From NCBI GenBank assembly GCA_017630155.1, contig JAGBVU010000031.1:174875-238874 (forward strand): DNA of 64,000 nucleotides. Direction: 5' to 3'. This DNA comes from Bacteroidales bacterium. Its GTDB lineage: Bacteria; Bacteroidota; Bacteroidia; Bacteroidales; UBA932. Positions 42,951-51,718 of this stretch are shown in pieces (position 1 is the first letter of the stretch; each line of letters opens with the position of its first letter). Under the pieces are notes generated by a model. That model worked only from the letters and a program-made list of their open reading frames with translations, did no database searches and was not told the DNA's origin. Made by a program: the position numbers and the translations under genes.

Positions 42951-43817
42951 ATGAAACGGAGAGTTGTAATACAAGGTATTGGCGGCTGCAACCACTATAT
43001 CGCTGCCAAAGCCTTTTTCCAAAAGGATGAGGTGGAGACTATCGACTGCGACACATTCAGAAACCTTGTCGATCAAGTGGCGAAGGACCCGGCCAAACTG
43101 GGAATTATGGCGATAGAGAACACCATTGCCGGCAGTCTGCTGGACAATTTCAATCTCCTCAGACAGAGTGGTCTGGTAATAGTGGGGGAATACAAACTCC
43201 GTATCAAGCACGCACTTGTGGCACTTCCAGGTGTGGAGATACACGATATAAGGGAGATAAATACCCATCCTATGGCATTCAGACAGTGTCAGGAATATCT
43301 CGACACCCTCCCCAATGTAAAACTTGTGGAAAAAGACGATACCGCAGGCAGTGCCAAGTGGATTCAGGAGAACAACCTCAAGGATCACGCAGCCATTTGC
43401 CCTGCTGGGGCTGCAGAACTGTATGGGATGAATATCCTGGCAGACGGCATTGAGACCAACAAAAGAAACTTCACCCGTTTCCTTATTCTGGCCAATAAAG
43501 CTGTCGCAAAAGAGGTGCTGAGCGAGATTTGCGAGTCGCACGAAGATTTGAACAAAAGTTCCATTGTCTTCACCCTTCCACACACCAGCGGAAGCCTTTC
43601 GAAGGTCCTCACCATCCTCTCTTTCTACGATATGAACCTCTCGATGATACAGTCTATGCCCATCATAGGGGAGGAGTGGAGGTACCAGTTCTACGTGAAT
43701 CTGCAGTTCAACGACTATAAGAGATACAAACAGGCAATAGACGCTATATTGCCCCTTACCAAGGATTTTGAGATTCTTGGAGAGTATATGGAGGATGAGA
43801 ATTATGAGAGAGATTAG
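42951..43817 (+). CDS. pheA: Prephenate dehydratase
   Basis: A 288-residue monofunctional prephenate dehydratase that makes phenylpyruvate for phenylalanine. VVIQGIGGCNHYIAAKAFF starts the catalytic domain, IMAIENTIAGSLLDNF and THPMAFRQCQEYL follow, and NKRNFTRFLIL holds the Thr-Arg-Phe motif. An ACT domain (about residues 205-280, SGSLSKVLTILSFYDMNLSM) gives feedback control. The chorismate mutase part found in enteric PheA is absent here; it is fused to DAHP synthase two genes on. The start is 7 bases after the attenuator U tract. An in-frame TTG upstream is rejected. Confidence 0.95.
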   Translation: MKRRVVIQGIGGCNHYIAAKAFFQKDEVETIDCDTFRNLVDQVAKDPAKLGIMAIENTIAGSLLDNFNLLRQSGLVIVGEYKLRIKHALVALPGVEIHDIREINTHPMAFRQCQEYLDTLPNVKLVEKDDTAGSAKWIQENNLKDHAAICPAGAAELYGMNILADGIETNKRNFTRFLILANKAVAKEVLSEICESHEDLNKSSIVFTLPHTSGSLSKVLTILSFYDMNLSMIQSMPIIGEEWRYQFYVNLQFNDYKRYKQAIDAILPLTKDFEILGEYMEDENYERD

Positions 43818-44982
43818 CCCTGCAAATAGGATCAATGAGGTGAGTGAGTACTATTTCTCGGTGAAATTAAGGGAGATAGCACAGATGAATGCTCAGGGGG
43901 CCGACGTCATCAATCTCGGCATCGGCAGTCCCGATCTTCCACCTGCTGAGGATGTGGTGAGCACCTTGGGTGAGGAGGCCGCCCGGGAGACTTCGCACGG
44001 CTACCAGCCTTACATAGGGATTCCGGAGCTTCGCAACGCATTTTCCGCCTGGTACCGCAGATGGTACGGTGTGGAGCTCGATCCAGCTTCGGAGATTCTC
44101 CCACTTATGGGGAGCAAGGAGGGGATAATGCACATCTCGATGGCATTTGTCAATGAAGGTGATGCAGTGCTTGTCCCCAACCCGGGTTATCCTACCTACA
44201 CCTCCGTTTCGAGGCTTGTAGGGGCAAAAATTATCCCTTATGACCTATCTGCCGAGAACAATTGGGAACCCGATCTGGAGGCTCTGGAGGCGCAGCATGC
44301 AGCGGGTGAAATTGACCTTAACAGCGTCAAACTCCTCTGGTGCAACTACCCCAATATGCCCACCGGGGCAAACGGAAGCATCTCCCTTTTTGAAAAGCTC
44401 GTTGCCTTTGGCCGAAAGTACAATATAATCATTTGCCACGACAACCCTTACAGCTTCATTCTCAATGATAAACCGCTGAGCATCCTGATGGTGGAGGGGG
44501 CAAAGGATATCTGCATTGAGCTCAATTCGATGAGCAAGAGCCACAATATGCCCGGCTGGAGAATAGGGATGCTGGCGACAAATCCCCGTTTCAGGGAGTG
44601 GATTCTCAGGGTGAAGAGCAATATGGATTCGGGGATGTTCCGCCCATTGCAGCTCGCTGCTGTAAAGGCTCTTGAGCAGCCGGAAGAGTGGTACCGCGAG
44701 ATGAATGAGGTATATCGTCGCAGAAGGACCCTTGCCGAAGCAATTCTCAGGAGAGTGGGGGCAGAGGTGGCTCCAGGGCAAATGGGGATCTTCCTTTGGG
44801 GCAAGGTGGATGGTCGTGGCGTAGAGATTTGCGACCAGGTCCTTTATGGTGCCAAGGTTTTCATTACCCCGGGATTCATCTTCGGATCCAATGGGGAAAA
44901 CTACATAAGAATATCTCTTTGTGCAAACGAAAAGACATTGGGCAAAGCCCTGCAAAGAGTTGAAAAAGAATATAATAAATAG
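43804..44982 (+). CDS. Class I PLP aminotransferase (aromatic/aspartate type)
   Basis: A 392-residue aminotransferase. INLGIGSPDLPPAEDV, PNPGYPTYTSVSRLVG, NYPNMPTGANGS and the Schiff-base lysine K245 in SMSKSHNMPGWRIG are standard for the fold type I family. Between pheA and DAHP synthase it most likely transaminates phenylpyruvate or prephenate. It overlaps pheA by 14 bases; the ATG giving MREISPANR fits best, though two upstream starts are in frame. Confidence 0.9.
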   Translation: MREISPANRINEVSEYYFSVKLREIAQMNAQGADVINLGIGSPDLPPAEDVVSTLGEEAARETSHGYQPYIGIPELRNAFSAWYRRWYGVELDPASEILPLMGSKEGIMHISMAFVNEGDAVLVPNPGYPTYTSVSRLVGAKIIPYDLSAENNWEPDLEALEAQHAAGEIDLNSVKLLWCNYPNMPTGANGSISLFEKLVAFGRKYNIIICHDNPYSFILNDKPLSILMVEGAKDICIELNSMSKSHNMPGWRIGMLATNPRFREWILRVKSNMDSGMFRPLQLAAVKALEQPEEWYREMNEVYRRRRTLAEAILRRVGAEVAPGQMGIFLWGKVDGRGVEICDQVLYGAKVFITPGFIFGSNGENYIRISLCANEKTLGKALQRVEKEYNK

Positions 44983-44988
44983 AACTAT

Positions 44989-46041
44989 ATGGAGATCGAC
45001 AAATTAGCAATTCCAAACGTCAGCAACGATCGTCCAATCGTAATTGCTGGACCTTGCAGCGCGGAGAGCCGTGAGCAGGTACTGAAAACAGCGGAAGAAC
45101 TTCACCGCTACGGAGTGAAAATTTTCAGGGCAGGAATCTGGAAACCCAGGACCAAACCTGGTGGATTTGAGGGGATGGGGAGTGTAGCATTGCCTTGGCT
45201 TAAGGAGGTGAAGGAGAAATTCGGGATGGCAGTGGCTACCGAGGTGGCTACCCGCGACCACGTCTTCGAGGCTGTAAAAGCTGGAATAGATATCCTTTGG
45301 ATCGGTGCCAGGACCGCTGCAAACCCATTTGCGATGCAGGAAATAGCAGACTCACTACGTGGGACAAATATCCCGGTGCTGGTGAAAAACCCTGTCAATC
45401 CCGATCTTGAGCTCTGGTGTGGAGCCATCGAGAGGCTCGTCAATGCCGGCATCACAAATGTGGGGGTCATCCACAGAGGTTTCAGTACATACGACAAGAA
45501 ACTCTACAGAAACCTCCCAATCTGGCATATTCCTATCGAATTGCGCCGCAGGTATCCCAATATTACAATGTTCTGCGATCCGAGCCATATCGGGGGAAAA
45601 AGGGAGCTGGTGGCCCCAATATGCCAGCAGGCAATGGAGCTCAAATTTGACGGTCTTATGATCGAATCGCACTGCAATCCCGATGAGGCACTCAGTGATG
45701 CTGCACAGCAGATAACCCCTTCAGTATTGGACTTTACTATTAAAATGCTTGTTGTGAGAGACAATATTCAGACTACAGAAAACATATCGGTGCTTCGTCA
45801 GCAGATTGATGAGGTGGATGACCAATTGCTTGCCCTGTTGGCGAAAAGGGGGAGAATTTCCCGCGAGATAGGGCTCTACAAGAAAGAACACAAGATGCCT
45901 GTGTTGCAGACAGGACGCTACCATGAGATCCTCGAGGAGCGTGTCCGCAAAGGTGAACAGCTCGATCTCGACCGCGAATTCATCCTCGCCATCATGAAAA
46001 GCATCCACGAAGAGTCTGTAAGGATACAGTTATCGTTGTAA
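44989..46041 (+). CDS. aroF: Bifunctional DAHP synthase/chorismate mutase
   Basis: A 350-residue fusion. The N-terminal type Ib DAHP synthase (about 1-265) has GPCSAESREQVLKTAEE, FRAGIWKPRTKPGGFEGMG and FCDPSHIGGKRELVAPI; it joins PEP and erythrose-4-phosphate. The C-terminal AroQ chorismate mutase (about 270-350) has LRQQIDEVDDQLLALLAKRG and VLQTGRYHEILEERV. The mutase domain may also sense prephenate. In Bacteroides a prephenate dehydrogenase usually follows; here it does not. Confidence 0.94.
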   Translation: MEIDKLAIPNVSNDRPIVIAGPCSAESREQVLKTAEELHRYGVKIFRAGIWKPRTKPGGFEGMGSVALPWLKEVKEKFGMAVATEVATRDHVFEAVKAGIDILWIGARTAANPFAMQEIADSLRGTNIPVLVKNPVNPDLELWCGAIERLVNAGITNVGVIHRGFSTYDKKLYRNLPIWHIPIELRRRYPNITMFCDPSHIGGKRELVAPICQQAMELKFDGLMIESHCNPDEALSDAAQQITPSVLDFTIKMLVVRDNIQTTENISVLRQQIDEVDDQLLALLAKRGRISREIGLYKKEHKMPVLQTGRYHEILEERVRKGEQLDLDREFILAIMKSIHEESVRIQLSL

Positions 46042-46045
46042 GACA

Positions 46046-46071
46046 GTCACCCCCGACTCCGTTCGGGGGTC
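46046..46071 (+). repeat. Palindromic repeat, left flank of GIY-YIG ORF
   Basis: CCCCCGACTCCGTTCGGGGG forms a perfect 6-bp stem-loop just after the aroF stop and five bases before the GIY-YIG start. It closely matches the left palindrome at 39.86 kb. It can also serve as terminator for the phe operon, but no U run follows. Confidence 0.75.
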
Positions 46072-46076
46072 TAAAA

Positions 46077-46394
46077 ATGGAAAGCATGGAGCAGAGAGGT
46101 TACATATACATATTAACAAATAGTACGAATAAAGTACTATATACTGGAGTAACAAACAGTTTAATAAAAAGAATTAAAGAACATAAACAAGGACAAGGTT
46201 CACTATTTACATCGAAGTACAAATGCGATAAACTCGTGTATTTTGAAGTATTACCTGATATTGTAAAAGCTATCCTTCGTGAAAAACAAATTAAACACTA
46301 TAAAAGGGAGTGGAAAGATAATATAATCACTGAATTTAATAAGGATTGGAAAGATTTATATCCGGGACTTATAGATGATCCAATAATGGTTTAG
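46077..46394 (+). CDS. GIY-YIG nuclease domain protein
   Basis: A 105-residue single-domain GIY-YIG endonuclease-like protein. GYIYILTNSTNKVLYTGVTN is the GIY/YIG strand pair, SLIKRIKEHKQG contains the catalytic Arg region, and AILREKQIKHYKREWK the Glu metal site. It is of the short, YhbQ/UPF0213-like type abundant in Bacteroidetes. It is much more AT-rich than its neighbours, and palindromic repeats of one family abut it on both sides in opposite orientation, its stop codon touching the right one. That suggests a small mobile unit. Confidence 0.9.
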   Translation: MESMEQRGYIYILTNSTNKVLYTGVTNSLIKRIKEHKQGQGSLFTSKYKCDKLVYFEVLPDIVKAILREKQIKHYKREWKDNIITEFNKDWKDLYPGLIDDPIMV

Positions 46395-46418
46395 ATGCCC
46401 GAACAGGTCGGGCATGAC
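46394..46418 (-). repeat. Palindromic repeat, right flank of GIY-YIG ORF
   Basis: GATGCCCGAACAGGTCGGGC followed by ATGAC overlaps the last base of the GIY-YIG stop codon. It is the same family as the left flank in opposite orientation (reverse complement begins GTCATGCCCGAC, left flank GTCACCCCCGAC). Further copies are at 34.49, 35.59, 35.65 and 39.91 kb. Confidence 0.78.
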
Positions 46419-46441
46419 GATGAATTTTATAAAATTATTAT

Positions 46442-47722
46442 ATGAAAAAGACAATCATTGCGTTAGCGCTTAGTTTTATGGCACTGGTGATGGGGGCTCA
46501 ACCCCGTCAGGGTAAGGTGCAGATAATTTTGGTTCCTGACCATGCAGATGCACTGTATAAAGCCGGGGAACAGGTGAATATGAAGGTTATGACCCTCCAT
46601 TGCGGCCTGCCGCTGGATGGTGCAACAGTGAAATATGAAGTCTCTGAGGACCTTATGGAGCCACATAAAAAGGGTGAGGTGACCTTTAAAGGCCACGAAG
46701 GGATAATCAAGGCAGGAAGTATGAAAAAGCCCGGTTTCCTAAGGGTCAAAGCTACAGTAGAACACGAAGGGGAGAGGTATATTGTCCGTAGCACTGTAGG
46801 TTTTGACAAGGACAAACTGGTCCCTACCAGCGTAATGCCTGAGGATTTCGACGCATTCTGGAAGAGGCAGCTGTCAAAGCTGGAGAAGGTCAAACTCGAC
46901 CCGAAGATGGAATTGCTCGAAGAGCGCTGCACCGATGAAGTAGATGTGTACCATATCTCATACGGAAATATCAAAGGATCAAGAATGTACGGAGTTCTTA
47001 CCGTACCTAAAGGGGAGGGTAAATATCCTGCAGTATTGCGCTTTCCAGGGGCAGGTGTCGGACCTAAAGGGGGCGATATCACTCACGCCCGCAAAGGGGT
47101 TATTGTACTGGAGATGGGTATACACGGCATCCCTGTAAATCTTGAAGGGAGCATCTACGACGATTTGGGAAGCGGTATCCTCTCATGGTACCCTGAGGAC
47201 AATCTGAATGATCCCGAGAAATATTATTACAATAGGGTATTCCTGGGGGCGGTACAAGGGATTGACTTCCTGCAGTCATTGCCTCAGTGCAACGGCGTGA
47301 TAGGGACATTCGGAGGAAGCCAGGGTGGAACACTATCTATTGTGACCTCACGACTCGATTCCAGAATCAAGGCTACAGTAGCATATTTCCCGGCCATGTG
47401 TGACCACGAGGGGTATATCAATGGCCGTGCCGGAGGTTGGCCACATATGTTCAAGAATGAGGCAAACCGTACAGAAGAATATATCCGCACAGCACGTTAC
47501 TACGATGTATCCAACTTCGCACGCGGTCTGCAGGCACCTGTATGCTACCTCTACGGCTACAACGACATCACTTGTGCGCCGACCACTACTTGTGCCACCT
47601 ACAATGTAATCCCAGCACCAAAACAGGTAATCATCGGCGAAAATATCGGCCACTGGACCTATCCTGAGCAGATGAATGCCCTTTGGGATTGGATTATTGG
47701 GGAGCTAAAATCGGTCAAGTAG
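46442..47722 (+). CDS. Acetylxylan esterase family protein, secreted
   Basis: A 426-residue alpha/beta hydrolase of the acetylxylan esterase (AXE1, CE7-like) group with an N-terminal signal peptide (IIALALSFMALVMGAQ) and an added N-terminal beta domain (about residues 20-125). The catalytic Ser is in GTFGGSQGGTLSIVTSRLDS; YGYNDITCAPTTTCATYN carries the Asp and GENIGHWTYPEQ the His. It would deacetylate plant xylan oligosaccharides or cephalosporin-like esters in the periplasm. Confidence 0.9.
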   Translation: MKKTIIALALSFMALVMGAQPRQGKVQIILVPDHADALYKAGEQVNMKVMTLHCGLPLDGATVKYEVSEDLMEPHKKGEVTFKGHEGIIKAGSMKKPGFLRVKATVEHEGERYIVRSTVGFDKDKLVPTSVMPEDFDAFWKRQLSKLEKVKLDPKMELLEERCTDEVDVYHISYGNIKGSRMYGVLTVPKGEGKYPAVLRFPGAGVGPKGGDITHARKGVIVLEMGIHGIPVNLEGSIYDDLGSGILSWYPEDNLNDPEKYYYNRVFLGAVQGIDFLQSLPQCNGVIGTFGGSQGGTLSIVTSRLDSRIKATVAYFPAMCDHEGYINGRAGGWPHMFKNEANRTEEYIRTARYYDVSNFARGLQAPVCYLYGYNDITCAPTTTCATYNVIPAPKQVIIGENIGHWTYPEQMNALWDWIIGELKSVK

Positions 47723-47745
47723 AGAGACTTTTTATAATAAAATAA

Positions 47746-47790
47746 GGGGCTGACTAAAATGTATTAGTCATGCCCCATTTTCTTTTTATT
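47746..47790 (+). terminator. Bidirectional intrinsic terminator
   Basis: GGGGCTGACTAA pairs with TTAGTCATGCCCC (one bulge) around a short loop, followed on the + strand by ATTTTCTTTTTATT and on the - strand by CTTATTTTATTATAAAAAG. It separates the convergent esterase and pfkA genes. Confidence 0.75.
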
Positions 47791-47874
47791 AGTTAGGTCA
47801 ACCTCGAGGATTGTCCTGACTATTTAGTCAGTCCTTTGCTTGTAATCCAACTGGATTGCTGACGCACTGAAAAA

Positions 47875-48855
47875 TTAGATGGAAAGGATACTGAGAACAT
47901 TGATCAGTTCCTTATCAATACGCTTGTCCAGTTTGATGGCTTTGTTGAATGGGACGTAGACTATCTTGTCGTTGGATACACCTATCATCACATTGCGCTG
48001 ACCATCTTTGAGAGCCTCTATCGCTGCCACACCCAGACGGCTGGCGAGGATACGGTCAGATGCTGTAGGCATACCGCCCCTCTGGAGGTGTCCGAGGATG
48101 GTGACACGAACATCGTAGTCCGGATACTCCTCTTTAACTTTGTCTGCATAATAGAGTGCACCTTTCCCTTTCTTGCTTTCAGATACTATGACGATAGAGC
48201 TGTTCTTGCTCTTCCTCACACCACGACCTACAAATTTCTCAAGTTGCTGTTCATCAGTAATCTCCTCTGGGATGATGGCTGCTTCAGCACCTGCTGCAAT
48301 GGCACTGTTCTGGGCCAGGAATCCGGCATCACGCCCCATCACTTCTACAAAGAAAATACGGTTGTGTGAGTTGGCTGTGTCACGGATCTTGTCGATGCAG
48401 TCCATGATGGTATTGAGTGCTGTGTCGTATCCGATGGTGGTGTCGGTACCATAAAGGTCATTGTCTATAGTCCCGGGGAGACCGATGCAAGGGAGGTCAT
48501 ACTCCTGGGCAAGCACCTGTGCACCTGCCAGTGATCCGTTGCCACCGATGACGATAAGGGCATCTATGCCATTGCTCTTAATGTTCTCATACGCTTTTGC
48601 TCGCCCTTCCGGTGTAAGGAAGTCTTTGCTGCGTGCTGTACGGAGAATAGTGCCGCCACGCTGGATGGTGCCGCTCACACTCTCAGTGGTAAATTCCTTA
48701 ATATCATTATGAATAAGGCCTTCGTAGCCTCTGAAGATTGCTTTTACTTTCCACCCGCTGTAAATGGCAGCACGGGTGACTGCCCTGACGGCAGCATTCA
48801 TTCCGGGGGAGTCGCCACCCGAAGTCAAAATACCTATAGTTGAAATTTTTGCCAT
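47875..48855 (-). CDS. pfkA: 6-phosphofructokinase
   Basis: A 326-residue ATP-dependent Pfk[41 protein letters not shown] (catalytic Asp region) and [20 protein letters not shown] are the diagnostic motifs. It phosphorylates fructose-6-phosphate in glycolysis. The ATG giving MAKISTIG is preferred; an upstream in-frame ATG adds 12 residues not typical of the family. Confidence 0.96.
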   Translation of the reverse strand: MAKISTIGILTSGGDSPGMNAAVRAVTRAAIYSGWKVKAIFRGYEGLIHNDIKEFTTESVSGTIQRGGTILRTARSKDFLTPEGRAKAYENIKSNGIDALIVIGGNGSLAGAQVLAQEYDLPCIGLPGTIDNDLYGTDTTIGYDTALNTIMDCIDKIRDTANSHNRIFFVEVMGRDAGFLAQNSAIAAGAEAAIIPEEITDEQQLEKFVGRGVRKSKNSSIVIVSESKKGKGALYYADKVKEEYPDYDVRVTILGHLQRGGMPTASDRILASRLGVAAIEALKDGQRNVMIGVSNDKIVYVPFNKAIKLDKRIDKELINVLSILSI

Positions 48856-48913
48856 ATTGTTTCTGGATATTTGTTCTACAAATCTAATCATTTAATCAGT
48901 TAAGTCTAAACTG

Positions 48914-49152
48914 TCACACAGGTTTTCTGCAAAATTCTTGCAAGAGTCTCCCCTCAAAGGCCATTTAGGCACCTATTCCTATACACACATACGGGTATTT
49001 TGCTGTTTTTTGTACGACGGTCATAGATTAGCCGGCCAGGTCTGCAATAATGTGTCCGACCTGGCCGATGCATAATTTGTAAATATATGAATAACAGCAT
49101 TTTGCAATTTTCTCACCGGCCAGGTATGTGCAAAAAAAGCAGACCTGGCCGG
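48914..49152 (+). repeat. Degenerate 40-bp repeats and two GGCCAGGT palindromes
   Basis: This gap has no gene. 48914-48948 and 48983-49013 resemble weakened copies of the ACACAC repeat, separated by a spacer sharing AAGGCCATTT with the spacer at 28.19 kb. Two dyads follow: CGGCCAGGT/ACCTGGCCG (49033-49067) and CCGGCCAGGT/ACCTGGCCGG (49116-49152), each around 17 bases. The second lies about 19 bases before a -7 box, so it may be an operator. Confidence 0.6.
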
Positions 49153-49170
49153 GAGAAGGGGATTTTTGGC

Positions 49171-49178
49171 TATATTTG
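49171..49178 (+). promoter_or_regulatory. -7 box for C69 peptidase gene
   Basis: TATATTTG matches TAnnTTTG 42 bases before the peptidase start. The GGCCAGGT dyad overlaps the expected -33 position, where no TTTG is present, which hints at regulated recognition. Confidence 0.5.
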
Positions 49179-49219
49179 TGAAAATGATTAAAAGGCCCGT
49201 AGGGCTGAATAATATTACC

Positions 49220-50884
49220 ATGAAAAAAGCGATAATTTCCATTGCAATAGCAATATTTGCCTGGGGCAATGCCTGGGCCTGCACAAATCTGATAGTGACC
49301 CGCGGGGCATCCAGCGATGGCTCCAATATTGTTACTTATGCTGCCGACTCCCATACCAGATACGGTTTTCTTAACCATCTTCCCGCTGCCAAGCACAGGG
49401 CGGGGGCTATGCGTGCCATCTATGAATATGGCCCCGAGCGCTATCTGGGGCAGATTCCGGAGGCTGCACAGACATATAATGTAGTGGGCAACATCAATGA
49501 GCATCAGCTTATTATCGGAGAATCCACCTGGGGAGGCCTGAAGGACCACTTCGATCCGAAAGGGGTGCTGGATTATGGTTCATTAATGTACATTGCGCTT
49601 CAGCGCTGTACCACTGCGAGAGAGGCGATCCACCTTATTGCGGAGCTGGCAAATGAATACGGCTACGCTTCAAGCGGGGAGTCCATCTCCATTGCCGACA
49701 AGGAAGAGGCGTGGATTCTGGAGATCATTGCGAAGCGTCCCGAGTATAATGAGGCGGGAGAGAACATCAATAAAGGTGTTGTATGGGTCGCTGCAAGGAT
49801 TCCCGACGGATACATCTCTGCACACGCCAATGCTGCAAGGATTACCGCCATTGATCCCAATGATAGTGAGAACTTTATGTATGCAGAGGATCTTTTTGAT
49901 TATGTTCGTGAGGCAGGGCTGTATAATGGTCCTGCAGAGCAATTCAGTTTTGCTGATACCTTCTGTCCGTTGGATTTCTCACTCCTGAGGGGTTGCGAAG
50001 CGCGAGTATGGGCATTTTTCAATAAGTTCGCTGCTGACGATATGAGCTGCTACCTGGATTTTGTCCGTGGGGATAACCCTTCGAACAGGATGCCGCTGTA
50101 TGTGAAGCCTGCCGGAAAACTTTCTGTGAAGGATGTGGCAGATATGATGCGCGACCACTACGAGGGAACTGAGTTCGATATGACACAGGATCCGGGGGCT
50201 GGTGGGCACTCTTTGCCATATCGCTGGAGACCAATGGGATTTGAGGTGGACGGAGTTACCTATTCGCAGGAGAGGGCCATCGCTACCCAGCAGACCGGTT
50301 TCTGGTTTGTGGCACAGGCCCGCGGATGGCTCCCAGATGCAGTGGGTGGGATAATATGGTTTGGTGTGGACGATGCTGCCACATCTCCATTGACTCCGGT
50401 ATATTGCTGTGCAACAGAGGTTTCTGATCACTATGCCTTCGGCAAAGGGAATATGGTGAAATATTCTCCGCTATCGATGTTCTGGCTTGTGAACAGGGTG
50501 GCCCAATTCTGCTATCTCCGCTACAATCAGGTGGGGGCTGAGGTCCGCTCAGTGGTGGATGCCCACGAGGTGGAGATGATGGCGCGTGTCGCTTCTGCTG
50601 ACGCAATGGCTACAGCAATGTCACCACGCAAGGCTGTGAAATATCTCACCAGATTCTCTGTGGATGCTGCAGATGAACTTTTCGCCAAATGGAAAGCACT
50701 CGATGAGTATCTTCTGGTAAAATATATCGACGGCAATACCAAACAGCAGAACGAAGACGGCACCTTCAAGACCAATGGACACAACGACTTCGTTCCGGCC
50801 AAACCCCTTTTCCCCGGCTACGATAAAGCATTTCTCGATGCCATCGGACGATCTGAGTGGGGAAAGAGATTAAGAGAGAGGTAA
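49220..50884 (+). CDS. C69 family dipeptidase, secreted
   Basis: A 554-residue N-terminal-nucleophile peptidase of the PepD/C69 family. A signal peptide (KKAIISIAIAIFAWGNAWA) ends at Cys21 (ACTNLIVTRGASSDG), the likely nucleophile. GNINEHQLIIGESTWGGL, YASSGESISIADKEEAWILE and HANAARITAIDPND are family motifs. It would cleave dipeptides in the periplasm. The ATG giving MKKAIIS is chosen over longer frames that run into the promoter. Confidence 0.92.
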   Translation: MKKAIISIAIAIFAWGNAWACTNLIVTRGASSDGSNIVTYAADSHTRYGFLNHLPAAKHRAGAMRAIYEYGPERYLGQIPEAAQTYNVVGNINEHQLIIGESTWGGLKDHFDPKGVLDYGSLMYIALQRCTTAREAIHLIAELANEYGYASSGESISIADKEEAWILEIIAKRPEYNEAGENINKGVVWVAARIPDGYISAHANAARITAIDPNDSENFMYAEDLFDYVREAGLYNGPAEQFSFADTFCPLDFSLLRGCEARVWAFFNKFAADDMSCYLDFVRGDNPSNRMPLYVKPAGKLSVKDVADMMRDHYEGTEFDMTQDPGAGGHSLPYRWRPMGFEVDGVTYSQERAIATQQTGFWFVAQARGWLPDAVGGIIWFGVDDAATSPLTPVYCCATEVSDHYAFGKGNMVKYSPLSMFWLVNRVAQFCYLRYNQVGAEVRSVVDAHEVEMMARVASADAMATAMSPRKAVKYLTRFSVDAADELFAKWKALDEYLLVKYIDGNTKQQNEDGTFKTNGHNDFVPAKPLFPGYDKAFLDAIGRSEWGKRLRER

Positions 50885-50959
50885 CTATCATATATATCAA
50901 AAGAATCAGGGAAAAGTCATACTATTAAGAAAGTATTATAGTTTTAAAAAATATTTGTA

Positions 50960-51071
50960 TGACTGTAAGGTGTAGGAATGAGGAAACCGTGCTACCCCTC
51001 TGGCCGCAGAGGGAGGGGCCCGCACCGAAGGTGTGGGAGGGATTGTTTCCGAATCCTACACCTTACAGTCA
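50960..51071 (+). repeat. Two-hairpin palindromic element, copy 3 (intergenic)
   Basis: Arms of 27-28 bases (50960-50987 and 51045-51071) share an exact 18-bp inverted match (TGACTGTAAGGTGTAGGA). The core has hairpin CCCTCTG-GCCG-CAGAGGG, then AGGGG, then CCCGCACC-GAA-GGTGTGGG, then AGGG. It is the cleanest of three copies. It fills the gap between the peptidase and bcp genes, where the remaining bases show no gene. Confidence 0.8.
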
Positions 51072-51190
51072 GAATGATTTAGCAGTACGTAAAAATTTAG
51101 TGAGAATGGGGTATGCTTTAGCAGATATAATTTATAACTCTGGCAAAATATTTGAGAGTGGAAAATAGAACACTTTAATAACGGAAATAT

Positions 51191-51637
51191 ATGTTAAAAA
51201 TAGGAGATAAAGCACCCCATTTTGAGGGTAAAGACCAGGATGGAAAACTGGTAAGTCTAAGTGATTATGCAGGTAAGAAACTTGTATTGTATTTCTATCC
51301 GAAAGACAGTACACCCGGCTGTACAGCAGAGGCTTGTGACTTGAGAGACAATTACGAAAGATTCCTGGCAGCAGGGTATGCAGTGCTTGGTGTAAGCAAA
51401 GATTCTGAGGCTTCACACAGAAAGTTCATCGAGAAGTATTTTCTCCCTTTCCCACTAATATCAGATAAAGAGACTGTGATACTTCAGGCTTATGAAGCAT
51501 GGGGTCCCAAGAAGTTCATGGGGAAAGAGACTATCGGGACTCTCCGCAAGACCTATGTAATCGATGAGAATGGTATCATCACCGACATCATCACCAAAGT
51601 GGATACCAAAGCCCACACTGCACAGATACTTAAATAG
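51191..51637 (+). CDS. bcp: Thioredoxin-dependent peroxiredoxin, Bcp/PrxQ type
   Basis: A 148-residue peroxiredoxin that reduces hydroperoxides. VLYFYPKDSTPGCTAEACDL contains the peroxidatic Cys44 and the resolving Cys49 five residues on, the PrxQ pattern. GVSKDSEASHRKFIEKY and GTLRKTYVIDENG are also typical. Cytoplasmic; stands alone between the palindromic element and the convergent transporter gene. Confidence 0.95.
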   Translation: MLKIGDKAPHFEGKDQDGKLVSLSDYAGKKLVLYFYPKDSTPGCTAEACDLRDNYERFLAAGYAVLGVSKDSEASHRKFIEKYFLPFPLISDKETVILQAYEAWGPKKFMGKETIGTLRKTYVIDENGIITDIITKVDTKAHTAQILK

Positions 51638-51718
51638 TTGTATCCGCGCCAGGATACGATCAAGAAGCTCTCAGGGATGGAGAGGTGATACTGATCACAG
51701 ATAGACTTGCAGGTAATT

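Noticed and set aside
46077..46394. GIY-YIG as part of a group I intron
   Set aside because: No split gene or intron core is visible; it is flanked by intact genes and palindromes.
50959..51168. 69-codon ORF over the 51 kb palindrome
   Set aside because: It is translated palindrome sequence, with no domain, promoter or normal codon use.
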